From Aureobasidium sp. EXF-3400 (lineage: Eukaryota > Ascomycota > Dothideomycetes > Dothideales > Saccotheciaceae), in the NCBI GenBank assembly GCA_024195585.1, contig SWBL01000459.1, positions 1 to 31,652 of the forward strand: 31,652 nucleotides of DNA, given 5' to 3'. The notes under the pieces are model-generated. The model worked only from the letters and a program-made list of their open reading frames with translations, had not been told where the DNA came from and did not search any database. The position numbers were made by a program, and so were the translations under genes. Positions 31,134-31,652 of this stretch are shown here, piece after piece; within the stretch, counting starts at the first letter, position 1; every line of letters begins with the position of its first letter.

Positions 31134-31550
31134 TCAGCTGTCTGAGCCATCATTCTCGAGTTTCGTTTTAAGATTACCAGAGTTCTTGACGACATACAAA
31201 TGGATTGTATGTTTGCTGGCGTTGGCGTGGTCCATAATAACAGCAGAGAGTGAATCTTTGTTGTTGACTGTAGCCAATTGACCCGACTCGACCAGACACC
31301 AAACAATAGACATGCCCGTCAGCGAGACGCACAGGCGGGCTGCGAGCATGGAGTTGAGATTTTCAAATGCTTCTGACTTGAGCCACACTGATGACGATTT
31401 GCTAGGGTCGGACGGGGAGTTAACAGCGAATAGGGGAAATTGGCAAATAAATGCGTCGTCTTCGATGGTTTCCTTATGGCGAGCGACTGACACGATCATG
31501 TCGCCGAGCTTAGGACGTGAGACCATACCGGGAGTATCGCTTGTGGCCAT
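31134..31550 (-). CDS. Small hypothetical protein
   Basis: An uninterrupted 138-residue frame from ATG 31550. The N-terminal half reads naturally (MVSRPKLGDMIVSVARHKET, then DDAFICQFPLFAVNS). A short hydrophobic stretch follows (LAARLCVSLTGMSIVWCLVE), which could be a membrane segment, and the end is polar. No family recognised. The start lies about 14 bp from a minisatellite that would sit in its leader or promoter. An intron or further exons cannot be excluded. Confidence 0.4.
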   Translation of the reverse strand: MATSDTPGMVSRPKLGDMIVSVARHKETIEDDAFICQFPLFAVNSPSDPSKSSSVWLKSEAFENLNSMLAARLCVSLTGMSIVWCLVESGQLATVNNKDSLSAVIMDHANASKHTIHLYVVKNSGNLKTKLENDGSDS

Positions 31551-31564
31551 GATACTGATCGGTG

Positions 31565-31652
31565 TTGATGTTGATGGTTGATGTTGATGGTTGATGTTGA
31601 TGGTTGATGTTGATGGTTGATGTTGATGGTTGATGTTGATGGTTGATGTTGA
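31565..31652 (+). repeat. 13-bp minisatellite, cut by window edge
   Basis: Six perfect tandem copies of TTGATGTTGATGG plus 10 nt of a seventh, with no mismatch, running off the right end. The unit is itself built of GTTGAT-like hexamers. It is not the TTAGGG telomere repeat. Confidence 0.95.

Noticed and set aside
31565..31652. Telomere or subtelomere signal
   Set aside because: The unit TTGATGTTGATGG is not TTAGGG-like; a minisatellite is the simpler reading.
1..31652. Biosynthetic cluster, CRISPR array, intact transposon or tRNA genes
   Set aside because: No PKS/NRPS/terpene core genes, spaced repeats, transposase/reverse transcriptase motifs, or B-box/cloverleaf patterns were found on either strand by eye.

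Overview
The window is nuclear DNA of a filamentous ascomycete (Pezizomycotina). The genes carry short spliceosomal introns, mostly 50-140 bp, with GTANGT-like donors and CTAAC/CTGAC branch sites. The set is typical of such fungi: NUF2, YVH1, GNA1, a MEP/AMT ammonium transporter, an MFS sugar transporter, an RGS protein, a RUS/DUF647 protein, a C2H2 factor and a PhiA/IgE-binding-like secreted protein. A dispersed 5S rRNA gene is cut by the left edge. I cannot place the genus. Exon structures below were worked out by reading splice sites and family motifs by eye.

Layout. 1-89: 3' part of a 5S rRNA gene. 1.5-3.3 kb (-): serine/proline-rich disordered protein with a roughly 30-residue periodic motif. 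4.1-5.4 kb (-): RGS protein whose reading frame continues upstream of its first ATG. 7.8-9.8 kb (-): RUS/DUF647 protein, seven exons, one of 13 nt. 9.8-13.9 kb: gene-poor tract with one possible small two-exon gene (-), broken reading frames, and an exact 20-bp repeat at both ends of the broken part. 13.9-16.2 kb (-): C2H2 zinc-finger protein. 18.0-19.2 kb (+): YVH1 phosphatase. 19.9-20.5 kb (+): GNA1. 21.8-23.5 kb (+): twin-histidine ammonium transporter with an apparently broken 3' splice site. 23.8-25.2 kb (+): NUF2. 25.4-26.3 kb (-): Alr4036-type flavin-binding protein. 27.3-27.9 kb (+): secreted cell-wall-like protein. 28.0-29.7 kb (-): MFS sugar transporter with a hairpin in its last intron. 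31.1-31.55 kb (-): small hypothetical protein beside a 13-bp minisatellite that runs off the window.

How the genes relate. They look like an ordinary mix of housekeeping and accessory loci, not a biosynthetic cluster or a dedicated system. Themes are kinetochore function (NUF2), 60S ribosome maturation (YVH1), UDP-GlcNAc/chitin supply (GNA1), nitrogen and carbon uptake (ammonium and sugar transporters, with GATA- and CreA-like sites upstream), and G-protein signalling (RGS). I found no convincing new multigene system. The most striking single signals are the CAG-to-CGG change at the last acceptor of the ammonium transporter, the 13-nt microexon, and the intronic hairpin.
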